A DNA stretch of 64,000 bases, taken from Chitinophaga niabensis. Lineage in GTDB: Bacteria; Bacteroidota; Bacteroidia; Chitinophagales; Chitinophagaceae. Both the position numbers and the translations under genes were made by a program. The stretch is from assembly GCF_900129465.1 (NCBI RefSeq), contig NZ_FSRA01000001.1, positions 1,116,001 through 1,180,000 of the forward strand. The letters are read 5' to 3'. The notes under the pieces are model-generated. The model saw nothing but the letters and a program-made list of their open reading frames with translations, made no database searches and had not been told where the DNA came from. How positions within the stretch are numbered: position 1 is the first letter of the stretch; each line of letters starts with the position of its first letter. Below are positions 44,754-53,693 of the stretch, in pieces.

Positions 44754-46049
44754 ATGAAGTTGTTACTCCCCATGATCGTATACACGGTCACAATTGCAGT
44801 GAATGCCCATGCACAGGGCGGTTTCCTTAAAAAAATGGCGAACAGGGCTGAGCAGGCCGCTACCAATAAAGCCGGTAATGCGGTGGAAAAAGGGGTGAAT
44901 GATGCCTCTGATAAAGTACTGAATGCTGGTAAGCCCGCCGCGGGCGCCGCTTCTGCGCCAACTGCTTCAACACCCGCTGCTGCTCCGGCCCCCGCTCCGG
45001 CCTCAAGGGTGGAAGCCTATTCCAAATTCGATTTTGTAGCAGGTGATCAGTTGCTGCTGTCTGACGATTTTTCACAGGATGTGGTGGGTGAATTTGCCAT
45101 GCACTGGAATACAAATAATAAAGGGGAAGTGGTATCCATGAAAGATGGTACTAAATGGCTGAAGCTTTTCCAGCAGGGCGTTTATCTTACACCCAATAAG
45201 CAGGTACTGCCTGCAGATCATACCATTGAATTTGACATGATCCTGGATATGCACAACACAGGGTACATGTATCCCGAGGTCTTCTTTACGCTTTTTAACA
45301 GTGGGGAAGATGCTCCCCAGAGCAACAGCGTGTTTAAAAATATGCATGGCTATAATGATATAGGCATTCAACTCGCACTGGGTGAGAGTAACAATACCCG
45401 AACCGTGCTGAGAACACATGCAAAAGGAGCGGAGACCTTCAGAACAAATGTACAGCAGCTCAAATTACTGGAAGAGAATTATGGCAAACCATTCCATGTG
45501 GCCATCAGTGTGCAGAAAACACGCTTCCGCATGTGGATCAACGAACAGAAGGTGTACGACATGCCGCGTATTGTGGAAAGTACTTTCAACCAGCTGGCCG
45601 TTTCGGTGAGTGGTTCCAATTATAAAGAAGATCAGTTAGGCTTTTATCTTTCTAACCTGAAAATAGCGGGTGGCAGCCCGGATGTGCGATCCAAACTGCT
45701 GACGGAAGGGAAGTTCAGCACCACGGGCATTACATTCGATGTGAACTCCGATGTGATCCGCCCATCTTCCTTTGGCGTGATCAAAGAGATCGGTACAGCG
45801 CTGCAGTCGGATGTTTCTTTTAAAGTAAAGATCACAGGGCATACAGACAGTGATGGTTCAAAAGCAGTGAACGATGCTTTGTCGCTGAAACGCGCTACGG
45901 CAGTGAAGGCTATGCTCACGGATACCTATAAGATCGCTGCAGAACGTATCAGCGTAGACGGCAAAGGCGCAGCTGTACCGGTGGCAGAGAATACAACGCC
46001 GGAAGGCAAGGCAAAGAACAGGCGGGTGGAGTTTGAGAAGGAGAAATAA
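44754..46049 (+). CDS. OmpA-family peptidoglycan-binding protein with LamG-like domain
   Basis: A 431-residue exported protein. Signal peptide 1-20 (VTIAVNAHAQ); an Ala-rich helical segment and an Ala/Pro-rich linker (about 25-85); a beta-sandwich resembling a LamG/concanavalin-like domain (about 90-305); and a C-terminal OmpA domain (about 320-431). The OmpA part has TGHTDSDGSKAVNDALSLKRA and ENTTPEGKAKNRRVEF, the residues that hold diaminopimelate of peptidoglycan. It probably ties an outer-membrane or periplasmic complex to the cell wall. It ends in a good terminator. Confidence 0.85.
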   Translation: MKLLLPMIVYTVTIAVNAHAQGGFLKKMANRAEQAATNKAGNAVEKGVNDASDKVLNAGKPAAGAASAPTASTPAAAPAPAPASRVEAYSKFDFVAGDQLLLSDDFSQDVVGEFAMHWNTNNKGEVVSMKDGTKWLKLFQQGVYLTPNKQVLPADHTIEFDMILDMHNTGYMYPEVFFTLFNSGEDAPQSNSVFKNMHGYNDIGIQLALGESNNTRTVLRTHAKGAETFRTNVQQLKLLEENYGKPFHVAISVQKTRFRMWINEQKVYDMPRIVESTFNQLAVSVSGSNYKEDQLGFYLSNLKIAGGSPDVRSKLLTEGKFSTTGITFDVNSDVIRPSSFGVIKEIGTALQSDVSFKVKITGHTDSDGSKAVNDALSLKRATAVKAMLTDTYKIAAERISVDGKGAAVPVAENTTPEGKAKNRRVEFEKEK

Positions 46050-46073
46050 TATACCGGTTATATTATATATTAT

Positions 46074-46106
46074 AAAGGAAACGCTTTTTCGGCGTTTCCT
46101 TTTTTG
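46074..46106 (+). terminator. Intrinsic terminator after OmpA-family gene
   Basis: AAAGGAAACGC (46074-46084) pairs with GCGTTTCCTTT (46092-46102), followed by further T residues. Confidence 0.88.
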
Positions 46107-46195
46107 ATTAATTTTATATTAACTTGCCGTTATCCGCTTTTCATTCAACCAAAAAATTAAATATTTGCCGACCGGATTAAACTAAGCACTCAGGC

Positions 46196-46795
46196 ATGTC
46201 TTCCAACGCATCAGAAGAAATAGCATTAGTAGCAGCATTGCAGGGGGATAGCGTCGCTGCATTTGATGCCCTTTACCGCATGTATTTTCCCGCCGTGTAT
46301 GCCAACATCCTTCACCTGGTGAAGGATAGCGCTGCTGCGCAGGATATTGTGCAGGAGGTATTCATCCGCCTTTGGGAAAAAAGGAAATTACTGCAAACCG
46401 GTCAGCCTGCCGGCAACTGGCTGTTTGTGGTAAGTTATAACCGTTCCCTGAACCACCTTCGTTCCACCCTGCGTCAGCGCCTGAAATTAGCGTCGTTGGT
46501 GCCGGATACTATGGAATCGGAAGAAGGGGAGTGGGAGGTCACTTCCATTCAGCTGGACATGCTGGAAAGAGCGATAGACAAATTACCGCCTCAACGTAAA
46601 AAGGTTTTCCTGCTGTGTAAGATGCAGGGCAAAACATATGCAGAAGCCGCTACGGAACTGCAGATCTCCCATTATACCGTAAAAGAACATATTACAAAGG
46701 CCAGCCGCTTTATCCGTGATTATGTACGCGTGCAGCCTGAGTGGCAAACTTTACTTGTTGCATTCCCGCTTTTAGCAAGCCTGTTCCACCGCTAA
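46196..46795 (+). CDS. ECF-type RNA polymerase sigma factor
   Basis: A 199-residue sigma-70-family ECF factor. Region 2 is DALYRMYFPAVYANILHLV ... AQDIVQEVFIRLWEKR (about 22-65), and region 4 is LPPQRKKVFLLCKMQGKTYAEAA (about 130-155) followed by the helix HYTVKEHI. It belongs to the Bacteroidota group that sits beside FecR anti-sigma and STN-containing SusC proteins. These follow directly here, so it most likely activates the 46862-55007 genes when the substrate is sensed at the outer membrane. Confidence 0.93.
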   Translation: MSSNASEEIALVAALQGDSVAAFDALYRMYFPAVYANILHLVKDSAAAQDIVQEVFIRLWEKRKLLQTGQPAGNWLFVVSYNRSLNHLRSTLRQRLKLASLVPDTMESEEGEWEVTSIQLDMLERAIDKLPPQRKKVFLLCKMQGKTYAEAATELQISHYTVKEHITKASRFIRDYVRVQPEWQTLLVAFPLLASLFHR

Positions 46796-46861
46796 AAAAA
46801 ATCTTTCTCACACAGCCCCCCTTTTTTTCGCTTCCGGTGTATTTACTGAAACGCGACCTTA

Positions 46862-48019
46862 TTGAATCATTCTGAAACATATTTAAACGAGCTGCTGGCC
46901 AAAGAACATTGGACGGAGGAGGAATGCCGCTGGCTGCTGCATTACCTGGAAGAAACTCCCGGCACCGAACTGAAAAGCCTCATGCTGGAGCGTTTCAGGG
47001 CACATGGCCTGGAAGTGCAGGACCCTGCACTGGCAGAAAACCTGTTAGGCCGTATTCATGCGCGTATGCAGCCATTACCTTTACCTGAAACGAAGATAGT
47101 ACCCCTTTACCGCCGTTGGTGGAAAGGTGCCGCGGCTGCCGTTATTGGTGTAGCGGCAGTAGCTGGTGCCATGTACCTCATGCAACAGCCCTCTAAGCCA
47201 CTGACCGCAGGGCTTACACCCGCTGCAGCGGAAGATGTGGCACCGGGTGGTAATAAAGCCCGTTTATTGCTGGGTAACGGAAAATCACTTGTACTTGATC
47301 AGATGGCAGATGGCCCTATCAGCGGAGATGCGCAATTGCATAAAGAAGATGCGGCGCTGGTGTACGGCCCTTCCGGTGGAAATAGTTCCAACACATTAAT
47401 CACTCCAAAAGGAGGGCAATACCGTGTACAGCTGGAAGACGGAACCAAAGTATGGCTCAATGCAGCCAGTTCCCTGGAATACCCCGTTGCCTTTAACGGT
47501 GTTGACCGTACCGTACGGCTGACAGGCGAAGCTTATTTTGAAGTGGCGAAGAATGCTACCAAACCTTTCTTTGTACAGGTGAATGGCATGACGGTGCAGG
47601 TACTGGGCACCAACTTTAACATCAATGCATATGCAGAAGAAAAGCGCTTTACCACCACTTTGCTGGAAGGTGCTGTGAGGGTGGTGGCAGGTAACCAGCG
47701 ATTCACGCTGGCACCGGGTGAACAAACCAGCCTGGAGCAAGGTGTGCTGCAACGTACTTCCGGAGATGCGGAAGACGCCATTGCCTGGAAGAACGGCATC
47801 TTTACTTTTAAGAATCATGAACTCGCGGCTGTGATGAGAGATATCAGCCGCTGGTACGATGTAAATATCATATACGATAAAGGAATTGATGAAAAGATCC
47901 ATGTTACGGGAGCAATGCGCAGGCAGGATAATTTAACACAGGCTTTAAAAATACTGGAGCTCACAGCAGATCTGCATTTCGCGGTGCAGGGCAAAACCAT
48001 TACTGTCAGCAAAAAATAG
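46862..48019 (+). CDS. FecR-family anti-sigma factor
   Basis: A 385-residue FecR-like transmembrane regulator. A cytoplasmic N-terminal part (about 1-80), one membrane helix (about 88-108: WWKGAAAAVIGVAAVAGAMYL), a FecR domain (about 165-270; TPKGGQYRVQLEDGTKVWLNAAS) and a C-terminal DUF4974 domain (about 310-380). It should hold the ECF factor and release it on a signal from the STN domain of the SusC-type protein. The start appears to be TTG at 46862: an in-frame stop lies at 46847 and the next ATG comes about 40 codons later. Confidence 0.9.
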   Translation: MNHSETYLNELLAKEHWTEEECRWLLHYLEETPGTELKSLMLERFRAHGLEVQDPALAENLLGRIHARMQPLPLPETKIVPLYRRWWKGAAAAVIGVAAVAGAMYLMQQPSKPLTAGLTPAAAEDVAPGGNKARLLLGNGKSLVLDQMADGPISGDAQLHKEDAALVYGPSGGNSSNTLITPKGGQYRVQLEDGTKVWLNAASSLEYPVAFNGVDRTVRLTGEAYFEVAKNATKPFFVQVNGMTVQVLGTNFNINAYAEEKRFTTTLLEGAVRVVAGNQRFTLAPGEQTSLEQGVLQRTSGDAEDAIAWKNGIFTFKNHELAAVMRDISRWYDVNIIYDKGIDEKIHVTGAMRRQDNLTQALKILELTADLHFAVQGKTITVSKK

Positions 48020-48043
48020 ATCATAACACTATCACGCAATTGA

Positions 48044-48063
48044 ACCGGCAGGCGCCTGCCGGT
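48044..48063. other. Perfect 20-bp palindrome between fecR- and susC-type genes
   Basis: ACCGGCAGGCGCCTGCCGGT reads the same on both strands. In RNA it would give an 8-bp GC-rich stem with a GCGC loop, 31 bases before the SusC-type start. No T-run follows, so it is not a normal terminator; an mRNA-stability or operator role is possible. Confidence 0.6.
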
Positions 48064-48093
48064 ACTGTATGCCGTATGCAGAAAAGTTAAACA

Positions 48094-51000
48094 ATGAAAT
48101 TCATGAAACGATCATTACACAGTACGCAGCTTTCCGCATGGCGGTGGTTTAAACCGCTGTTCCTGTTCCTGCTCATAACGGGCCTGCAGCTGAACGCAGC
48201 AGCCAAAGGACAGGATAAACTTTTAAATGTAAATGTGAATGATGCCAGCCTGGAAACGGTATTTAAGATCGTACGCCAGCAGAGCAGTTACCTTTTTATA
48301 TTCAGGGATGAAAACCTGGCAGGCACCAATATGAAAATAACTTTCCGCCTGAAAGATGCTACTATACAACAGGTGATGGACCGCTGCCTGGAAGGTTCTC
48401 CGCTTACTTACAGGATAGTTGATAATACGGTGATACTGGTAAAACGCGATGAAAAACCTGCAGCGCAGCAGGAGCTGGTGAAACTGAGCGGCGTGGTAAG
48501 GGATGCAGAGAACGGAGACCCCTTACCGGGTGTAACCGTGAGTGTGAAAGGTACTGGTAATGGTACCACCACGGATGCGAACGGCCGCTTTCTGCTGAAC
48601 AATGTTACACCTCCTGCAACGCTGGTGTTCTCTTATATCGGCTTTTCCTCACAATCTGTAGAAGCAGGCGCACGCAGGGAATTTGCCATACAGCTGCAGA
48701 GAGAAAGCCGTTCCATGCAGCAGGTGGTAGTGATCGGATATGGTACGCAGAAGAAAACAGAACTCACCGGTTCCATCAGTACTTTCCGCCCGAACGATCT
48801 CAATGCCCGCCCTGTTCTGGGGCCGGACCAATTATTACAGGGCCGCATGGCAGGTGTGAATGTATCTTCCGCCAATGGTATGCCGGGTGCACCGATGCGT
48901 GTAAGCGTACGTGGTATCGGTTCGCTGAGCGCGAGTAATGAACCCCTTTATGTAATAGATGGTGTGCCCATTATTCCGCACGATGCGGCAGTTACAAACT
49001 TCGGTGCTAAAATGAATCCGCTGGCACAACTGAATCCCAGCGACATTGCTTCCGTGGATGTACTGAAAGATGCTGCTTCTGCTGCCATCTATGGATCACG
49101 CGCCACTAACGGAGTAATACTCATCACTACCAAGAGTGGCCGCAAAGGCAGCGGGCAACTGGCCATTAATGCTTATGCCGGCATGCAGGATGTGCCCTAC
49201 CTTGATAAAGTAGAAATGGCAGATTCCAAATTATACCTGGAAGTAGTGAATGAAGGGATCGATAACTACAACAAACAATTCGGCTACCTGCCCGGTAACA
49301 GCAAATTTATTCCCGGCATAGATCATCCTTATCCCGGTTTACCGGATACAGACTGGATGCAGGAAGTTTTACGCAAAGCCTATACAAAGAACATCGACCT
49401 TTCTGTTTCCGGCGGTACAGATAAAACAACGTATTATATTTCCGGTGGTTTCCTCAATCAGCAGGGCGTTGTTATTTATAACGATCTGAAAAAATACACC
49501 GGCAGGATCAATCTTACCACAGAACCCCTATCCTGGTTGCGTACCGGTGTGAACATCAGTTTCGGTTATTCTGATAACAACCGCGTACCGGGTTCTAACC
49601 TGGGTTCTACGGTGATGGGCAGAAGCCTCCCGCAACGTCCGTTCGACAGGCCTTATAAACCTAATGGTGAATATTATGTAGGTGGTACGGCAGACCTGGT
49701 GTATCACAACCCAATACAGATCCTGAAAGAAGAAGTGGCGAACCTGAAGAACTATCGTTTATTAGGAAACGCATTTGCAGAACTGAAATTCACCAAAGAC
49801 CTTACCTATAAAACATCTTTTGGTTCAGACATTGGTTATACGCATGATTATATCTACTACAACCAAAAACATCCATATGGTACCGGTAATGGCCGTATCA
49901 TAGATGAACGCAGGCTGCTTACTAACCTGCTGCTGGAAAATACGCTGAACTATTCCCATGCTTTCGGGGCACTGAAGCTGGATGTATTGGCTGGTCACTC
50001 TTTCCAGCGTATGATGGTATCTACCAATGGTATAGATGGTAACGGGTTCCCTGCTCCGTCTTTTGATGTGCTGGGGGCTGCTGCTGTGATAAATAGTGCT
50101 GGTACCAACCTGTATGGTAATGCCATGGAATCTTATTTCGGAAGGGCTAACCTTGCCTGGAAAGAAAAATACATGCTGGGCATGTCTGTCCGTACGGATG
50201 GTTCTTCCCGTTTCTCACCCGATAACCGTTATGGTTACTTCCCTTCTGTATCTGCAGGCTGGCAGGTTTCCAAAGAACCTTTCTGGACCATGCCTGAAAC
50301 AGATCTTAAGGTGCGCGTGAGCTATGGCTCTACCGGTAACCAGGAAGGCGTGAGTAACTATGCTTACCAATCCCTCACCGGTGGTGGTTACAACTACGAT
50401 GGCAAGAGCGGTATTGCGATCACTGGTTTTGGAAACAATATCCTCACCTGGGAAAAAGCCAATCAATTGGATGCCGGTCTTGAGTTAGGACTGCTGGGCG
50501 GCGCCGTGAACCTTACGGTGGATTATTTCCGTAAGAATACTACCAACCTGTTGTACAATATGCCTATCCAGGGAACATCCGGTTTTACCAGCATCACCAG
50601 CAATATTGGTTCCATGTTGAACCATGGCCTGGAAGCTGCGGTGAACACCAACTTTAACTTTGGTGCATTGAACTGGAGTTCCGACTTTAATATCTCTTTC
50701 ATCAAGAACCGCATCACTTCCCTGATCGGTAATACCGATGCGCTGTCTGTTGGTGCTAACCGTGCATTGCAGGTAGGCCATGACATCGGCAGTATCTGGG
50801 TGTATAAGATGTTAGGCATTTTCCAGGATGATAAAGAAGTACCCGAGCCCTTGCAGAAGATAGGTGTACGCGCAGGAGATGTGAAGTATGAAGACCTGAA
50901 CGGAGATGGTAATATCGATATTAACGACCGCCAGATCGTAGGCAGTTCCAATCCCGATTTTTATGGTGGCTGGAACAATACTTTCCGGTACAAAAACTTT

Positions 51001-51453
51001 GATCTCTCTGTTTTCCTGAGCTACACCTACGGACAGGATGTATATGCTACTTCCCGTATTACCATTGAAAGGCTGGGACAGAATGCCGTGAATATCACTA
51101 AAAAGTCTGCCGAGAACAGATGGACCGGTCCCGGTACCAGCAACACCACTCCCCGTGCTATCTACAGCCAGGCCTACAACCTGTACAATTCCAGCCGCTG
51201 GATGGAAGATGGTTCTTTCATCCGGGTACGTACCGTATCCCTGGGATATGAATTACCCGGGTCTATCCTGTCAAGAGCAAAGATCAAACGGGTGCGCGTG
51301 TACCTGCAGGCAGATAACTTATGGTTGTTCACCAAATACTCCGGTATGGACCCTGAAGTGAGTTCAGATATGGACCCGCGCTTTTTGGGAGAAGATAACC
51401 TGGTATTACCACAGCCCCGTTCATTTAATGCAGGCATTAATCTGAATTTCTAA
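48094..51453 (+). CDS. SusC-type TonB-dependent transducer with STN domain
   Basis: A 1119-residue SusC-family receptor with an extra N-terminal STN signalling domain. After the signal peptide (about 1-39) come STN (about 45-112; LLNVNVNDASLETVFKIV), a carboxypeptidase-regulatory-like domain (about 128-205), the conserved VVVIGYGTQKK segment, plug (about 225-345) and barrel ending in FNAGINLNF. The STN domain and the preceding ECF/FecR genes show the classical trans-envelope signalling arrangement: ligand binding outside induces its own operon. Partner of the SusD-type gene 4 bases downstream. Confidence 0.95.
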   Translation: MKFMKRSLHSTQLSAWRWFKPLFLFLLITGLQLNAAAKGQDKLLNVNVNDASLETVFKIVRQQSSYLFIFRDENLAGTNMKITFRLKDATIQQVMDRCLEGSPLTYRIVDNTVILVKRDEKPAAQQELVKLSGVVRDAENGDPLPGVTVSVKGTGNGTTTDANGRFLLNNVTPPATLVFSYIGFSSQSVEAGARREFAIQLQRESRSMQQVVVIGYGTQKKTELTGSISTFRPNDLNARPVLGPDQLLQGRMAGVNVSSANGMPGAPMRVSVRGIGSLSASNEPLYVIDGVPIIPHDAAVTNFGAKMNPLAQLNPSDIASVDVLKDAASAAIYGSRATNGVILITTKSGRKGSGQLAINAYAGMQDVPYLDKVEMADSKLYLEVVNEGIDNYNKQFGYLPGNSKFIPGIDHPYPGLPDTDWMQEVLRKAYTKNIDLSVSGGTDKTTYYISGGFLNQQGVVIYNDLKKYTGRINLTTEPLSWLRTGVNISFGYSDNNRVPGSNLGSTVMGRSLPQRPFDRPYKPNGEYYVGGTADLVYHNPIQILKEEVANLKNYRLLGNAFAELKFTKDLTYKTSFGSDIGYTHDYIYYNQKHPYGTGNGRIIDERRLLTNLLLENTLNYSHAFGALKLDVLAGHSFQRMMVSTNGIDGNGFPAPSFDVLGAAAVINSAGTNLYGNAMESYFGRANLAWKEKYMLGMSVRTDGSSRFSPDNRYGYFPSVSAGWQVSKEPFWTMPETDLKVRVSYGSTGNQEGVSNYAYQSLTGGGYNYDGKSGIAITGFGNNILTWEKANQLDAGLELGLLGGAVNLTVDYFRKNTTNLLYNMPIQGTSGFTSITSNIGSMLNHGLEAAVNTNFNFGALNWSSDFNISFIKNRITSLIGNTDALSVGANRALQVGHDIGSIWVYKMLGIFQDDKEVPEPLQKIGVRAGDVKYEDLNGDGNIDINDRQIVGSSNPDFYGGWNNTFRYKNFDLSVFLSYTYGQDVYATSRITIERLGQNAVNITKKSAENRWTGPGTSNTTPRAIYSQAYNLYNSSRWMEDGSFIRVRTVSLGYELPGSILSRAKIKRVRVYLQADNLWLFTKYSGMDPEVSSDMDPRFLGEDNLVLPQPRSFNAGINLNF

Positions 51454-51457
51454 ACCG

Positions 51458-52759
51458 ATGAATAATATTCTCATGAAAAGAAAAGTATTTCCAGTATTGC
51501 TTTCCGGCCTGTGCCTGTTTGCTTCGTGCAGTAAGATGCTGGATGTGAAATCGCATTCTGCCGTAGCTACCAATACTTTATCTGCAGCAGATGTGGAGGC
51601 CTTCCTGACAGGTATTTACAGCCGCATGCAAAATGCCCCCGGTGCAGAATCCACTATTTCCTTCGATATCACCGGTGGCAACCTGATCAACTCTGCGGCT
51701 ACTACAGACGGTGGACTGAATACCTTTATCACCAATATACTGCGCCCGGAAAACGGCCTGATGTCCGCCGCATGGAATGGTTATTATGCTGCCTTGTTCC
51801 AGGTGAACAACCTGCTGGATGTTTCAGCCAATCTGCCTGCCACACAGCGCAATAAAGAGATTTCCGGTATCGCGCACTTCTTCCGTGCTTACCTGTATTA
51901 TAACCTGGTGACCCGCTGGGGCGGCGTGCCGGTGTTGGAGCAGAATACATCAGCCAAAGTAAAACGCAATACAGAAGCAGAAACATGGGCTTTCATTGAA
52001 AAGGAATTAACACATGCCATGGCAGATGCGCCGGCCTATGCTGCAGGGCAATATTACCAGGTGTCTTCCATCGCGGCTAAAGCGCTGATGGCACGTGTAA
52101 AACTTGCACAGGGCAAAAAAACAGAAGCCGCCACACTGGCTGAAGAAGTGATCACTTCCGGCCTTTTTAAACTGGATGCTTTTGAAAAGATCTTCCGCGC
52201 ACAATCGAACCAGGAAGAGATCTTTTCTTTTAAAAACCTGACCATTGAATCTTCCCTGCGTGTAAGCACGCTGTTCTATACCTATGCACACACGGTAAAA
52301 GGCAGTTACGTATATCGCCCTGTACAGGAGGTGATGGATATGTTCACTGCCGGTGATAAACGTACTGCTATGTCCGTGGATACCTACCAGGGCCTGCGGG
52401 TGATCAACAAATATCCCAGCGGCCAGTCAGGCAGCGATCCCATTATTGTGGTGCGCCTTGCAGAAATGTACCTCATCAGTGCAGAGGCACAGGGGCTTGC
52501 GGGCCTGGGCAGATTGAATGAGCTGCGTGCTGAACGCGGGCTTACAGCCATCCAGCCAGCCGGTGAAACTGCTTATATGGATGCTGTTATGCTGGAAAGA
52601 AGAAAGGAATTGCTGGGTGAAGGGTTCCGCTGGTTCGATCTCGTACGCACCGGCCGTGCGCAAACTGAACTGGGGCTGGCAGACAGGGAGTTGAAATATC
52701 CGCTTCCCATGAATGAACTGGCTATTAACAAATTACTGGTACAGAACGATGATTATTAA
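51458..52759 (+). CDS. SusD/RagB-family lipoprotein
   Basis: A 433-residue SusD-like lipoprotein, on the short side for the family. The lipobox LFASC follows a hydrophobic signal; an alternative start at 51473 (MKRKVFPVLLSG) gives a neater signal peptide. SusD motifs are ISGIAHFFRAYLYYNLVTRWGGVPV and ERRKELLGEGFRWFDLVRTG. It starts 4 bases after the SusC-type gene. Confidence 0.93.
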   Translation: MNNILMKRKVFPVLLSGLCLFASCSKMLDVKSHSAVATNTLSAADVEAFLTGIYSRMQNAPGAESTISFDITGGNLINSAATTDGGLNTFITNILRPENGLMSAAWNGYYAALFQVNNLLDVSANLPATQRNKEISGIAHFFRAYLYYNLVTRWGGVPVLEQNTSAKVKRNTEAETWAFIEKELTHAMADAPAYAAGQYYQVSSIAAKALMARVKLAQGKKTEAATLAEEVITSGLFKLDAFEKIFRAQSNQEEIFSFKNLTIESSLRVSTLFYTYAHTVKGSYVYRPVQEVMDMFTAGDKRTAMSVDTYQGLRVINKYPSGQSGSDPIIVVRLAEMYLISAEAQGLAGLGRLNELRAERGLTAIQPAGETAYMDAVMLERRKELLGEGFRWFDLVRTGRAQTELGLADRELKYPLPMNELAINKLLVQNDDY

Positions 52760-52778
52760 TCTATTTAAAAGCAAAGAT

Positions 52779-53690
52779 ATGCACAGGATCAAACTGTTTT
52801 CTCTACTCAGCCTGCTTTATTTCACCATCGCCAGTTGTAAAAAAGATTCACAGGCGCAGGTGCCGCATGTAACCATCAAAAGTCCGCTTACCCAAAGGAT
52901 GATGGATAGTACCAATATTATCGCAAAGGTATTTTCAGATACTATATTTCAGATCAGTGAAGGGGTGCAGGAAACGGATGTGCATTACCTCAGCAGGGAA
53001 GGTTATTCCATGCATATGTTCATTATTGAAGCGGATATGAACAACCCGAAGCTGAAACTGGAAGCCGCTACGCCGTATGATGCCACACCATATGCCATGC
53101 AAACAGTGCCGGACATGGTGAAGTACATCAACGGACCCAATAGTAAAGTGGTAGCAGGTGTGAATGCAGACTTCTTCAACACTACTACCGGTGAGCCACG
53201 TGGCATCCTCGTCAAGAACAACAAGGTGCTCAAAACTACCTGGTTCAACGACCGCAGCAGCACTTTCCTGGGTGTGAAAAAAGATGGAAAACTCTTTATT
53301 GGCGACCGCGCAGAATTTGCGGCCATGCAGAATGATCTTGAAGATGCATTAGGCGGCGGACCAATGCTGGTGAAGAACAATGCGATGCTGACACAAACAG
53401 ACCTTACTATTGAACCCCGCACCGGCATTGGCCTGAACGAGCAGGGTAAAATGTACTGGATGGTAATAGACGGCCGCAGCTTCTATTATTCCAATGGTAT
53501 TACCATCACACAGCTGGGCCAATTGCTTAAAGCATGTGGTGCTACCAAAGCTATTAATGTAGATGGCGGCGGATCTTCCACCTTTATGATCAAACATCCG
53601 CTGGCGGAAGTATGGCAGGTACGCAACCGGCCTTCTGACGGAACCAACAGGGCAGTGGGTAATGCATGGATGATCATTTCCAAACCTTAA
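52779..53690 (+). CDS. Phosphodiester glycosidase (NAGPA-type) lipoprotein
   Basis: A 303-residue lipoprotein of the NAGPA phosphodiester-glycosidase family (the domain of mannose-6-phosphate uncovering enzyme). Signal and lipobox are HRIKLFSLLSLLYFTIASC; the ATG at 52779 follows the SusD stop and is preferred to longer frames. Family features are GVNADFFNTTTGEPRGILV, GGGPMLVKN, an arginine in EPRTGIGL and the strong NVDGGGSSTF motif. Family members cut a sugar (such as GlcNAc) from a phosphodiester. In this SusCD operon it suggests a phosphate-linked glycan as substrate, an inference only. Confidence 0.85.
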   Translation: MHRIKLFSLLSLLYFTIASCKKDSQAQVPHVTIKSPLTQRMMDSTNIIAKVFSDTIFQISEGVQETDVHYLSREGYSMHMFIIEADMNNPKLKLEAATPYDATPYAMQTVPDMVKYINGPNSKVVAGVNADFFNTTTGEPRGILVKNNKVLKTTWFNDRSSTFLGVKKDGKLFIGDRAEFAAMQNDLEDALGGGPMLVKNNAMLTQTDLTIEPRTGIGLNEQGKMYWMVIDGRSFYYSNGITITQLGQLLKACGATKAINVDGGGSSTFMIKHPLAEVWQVRNRPSDGTNRAVGNAWMIISKP

Positions 53691-53693
53691 TAT

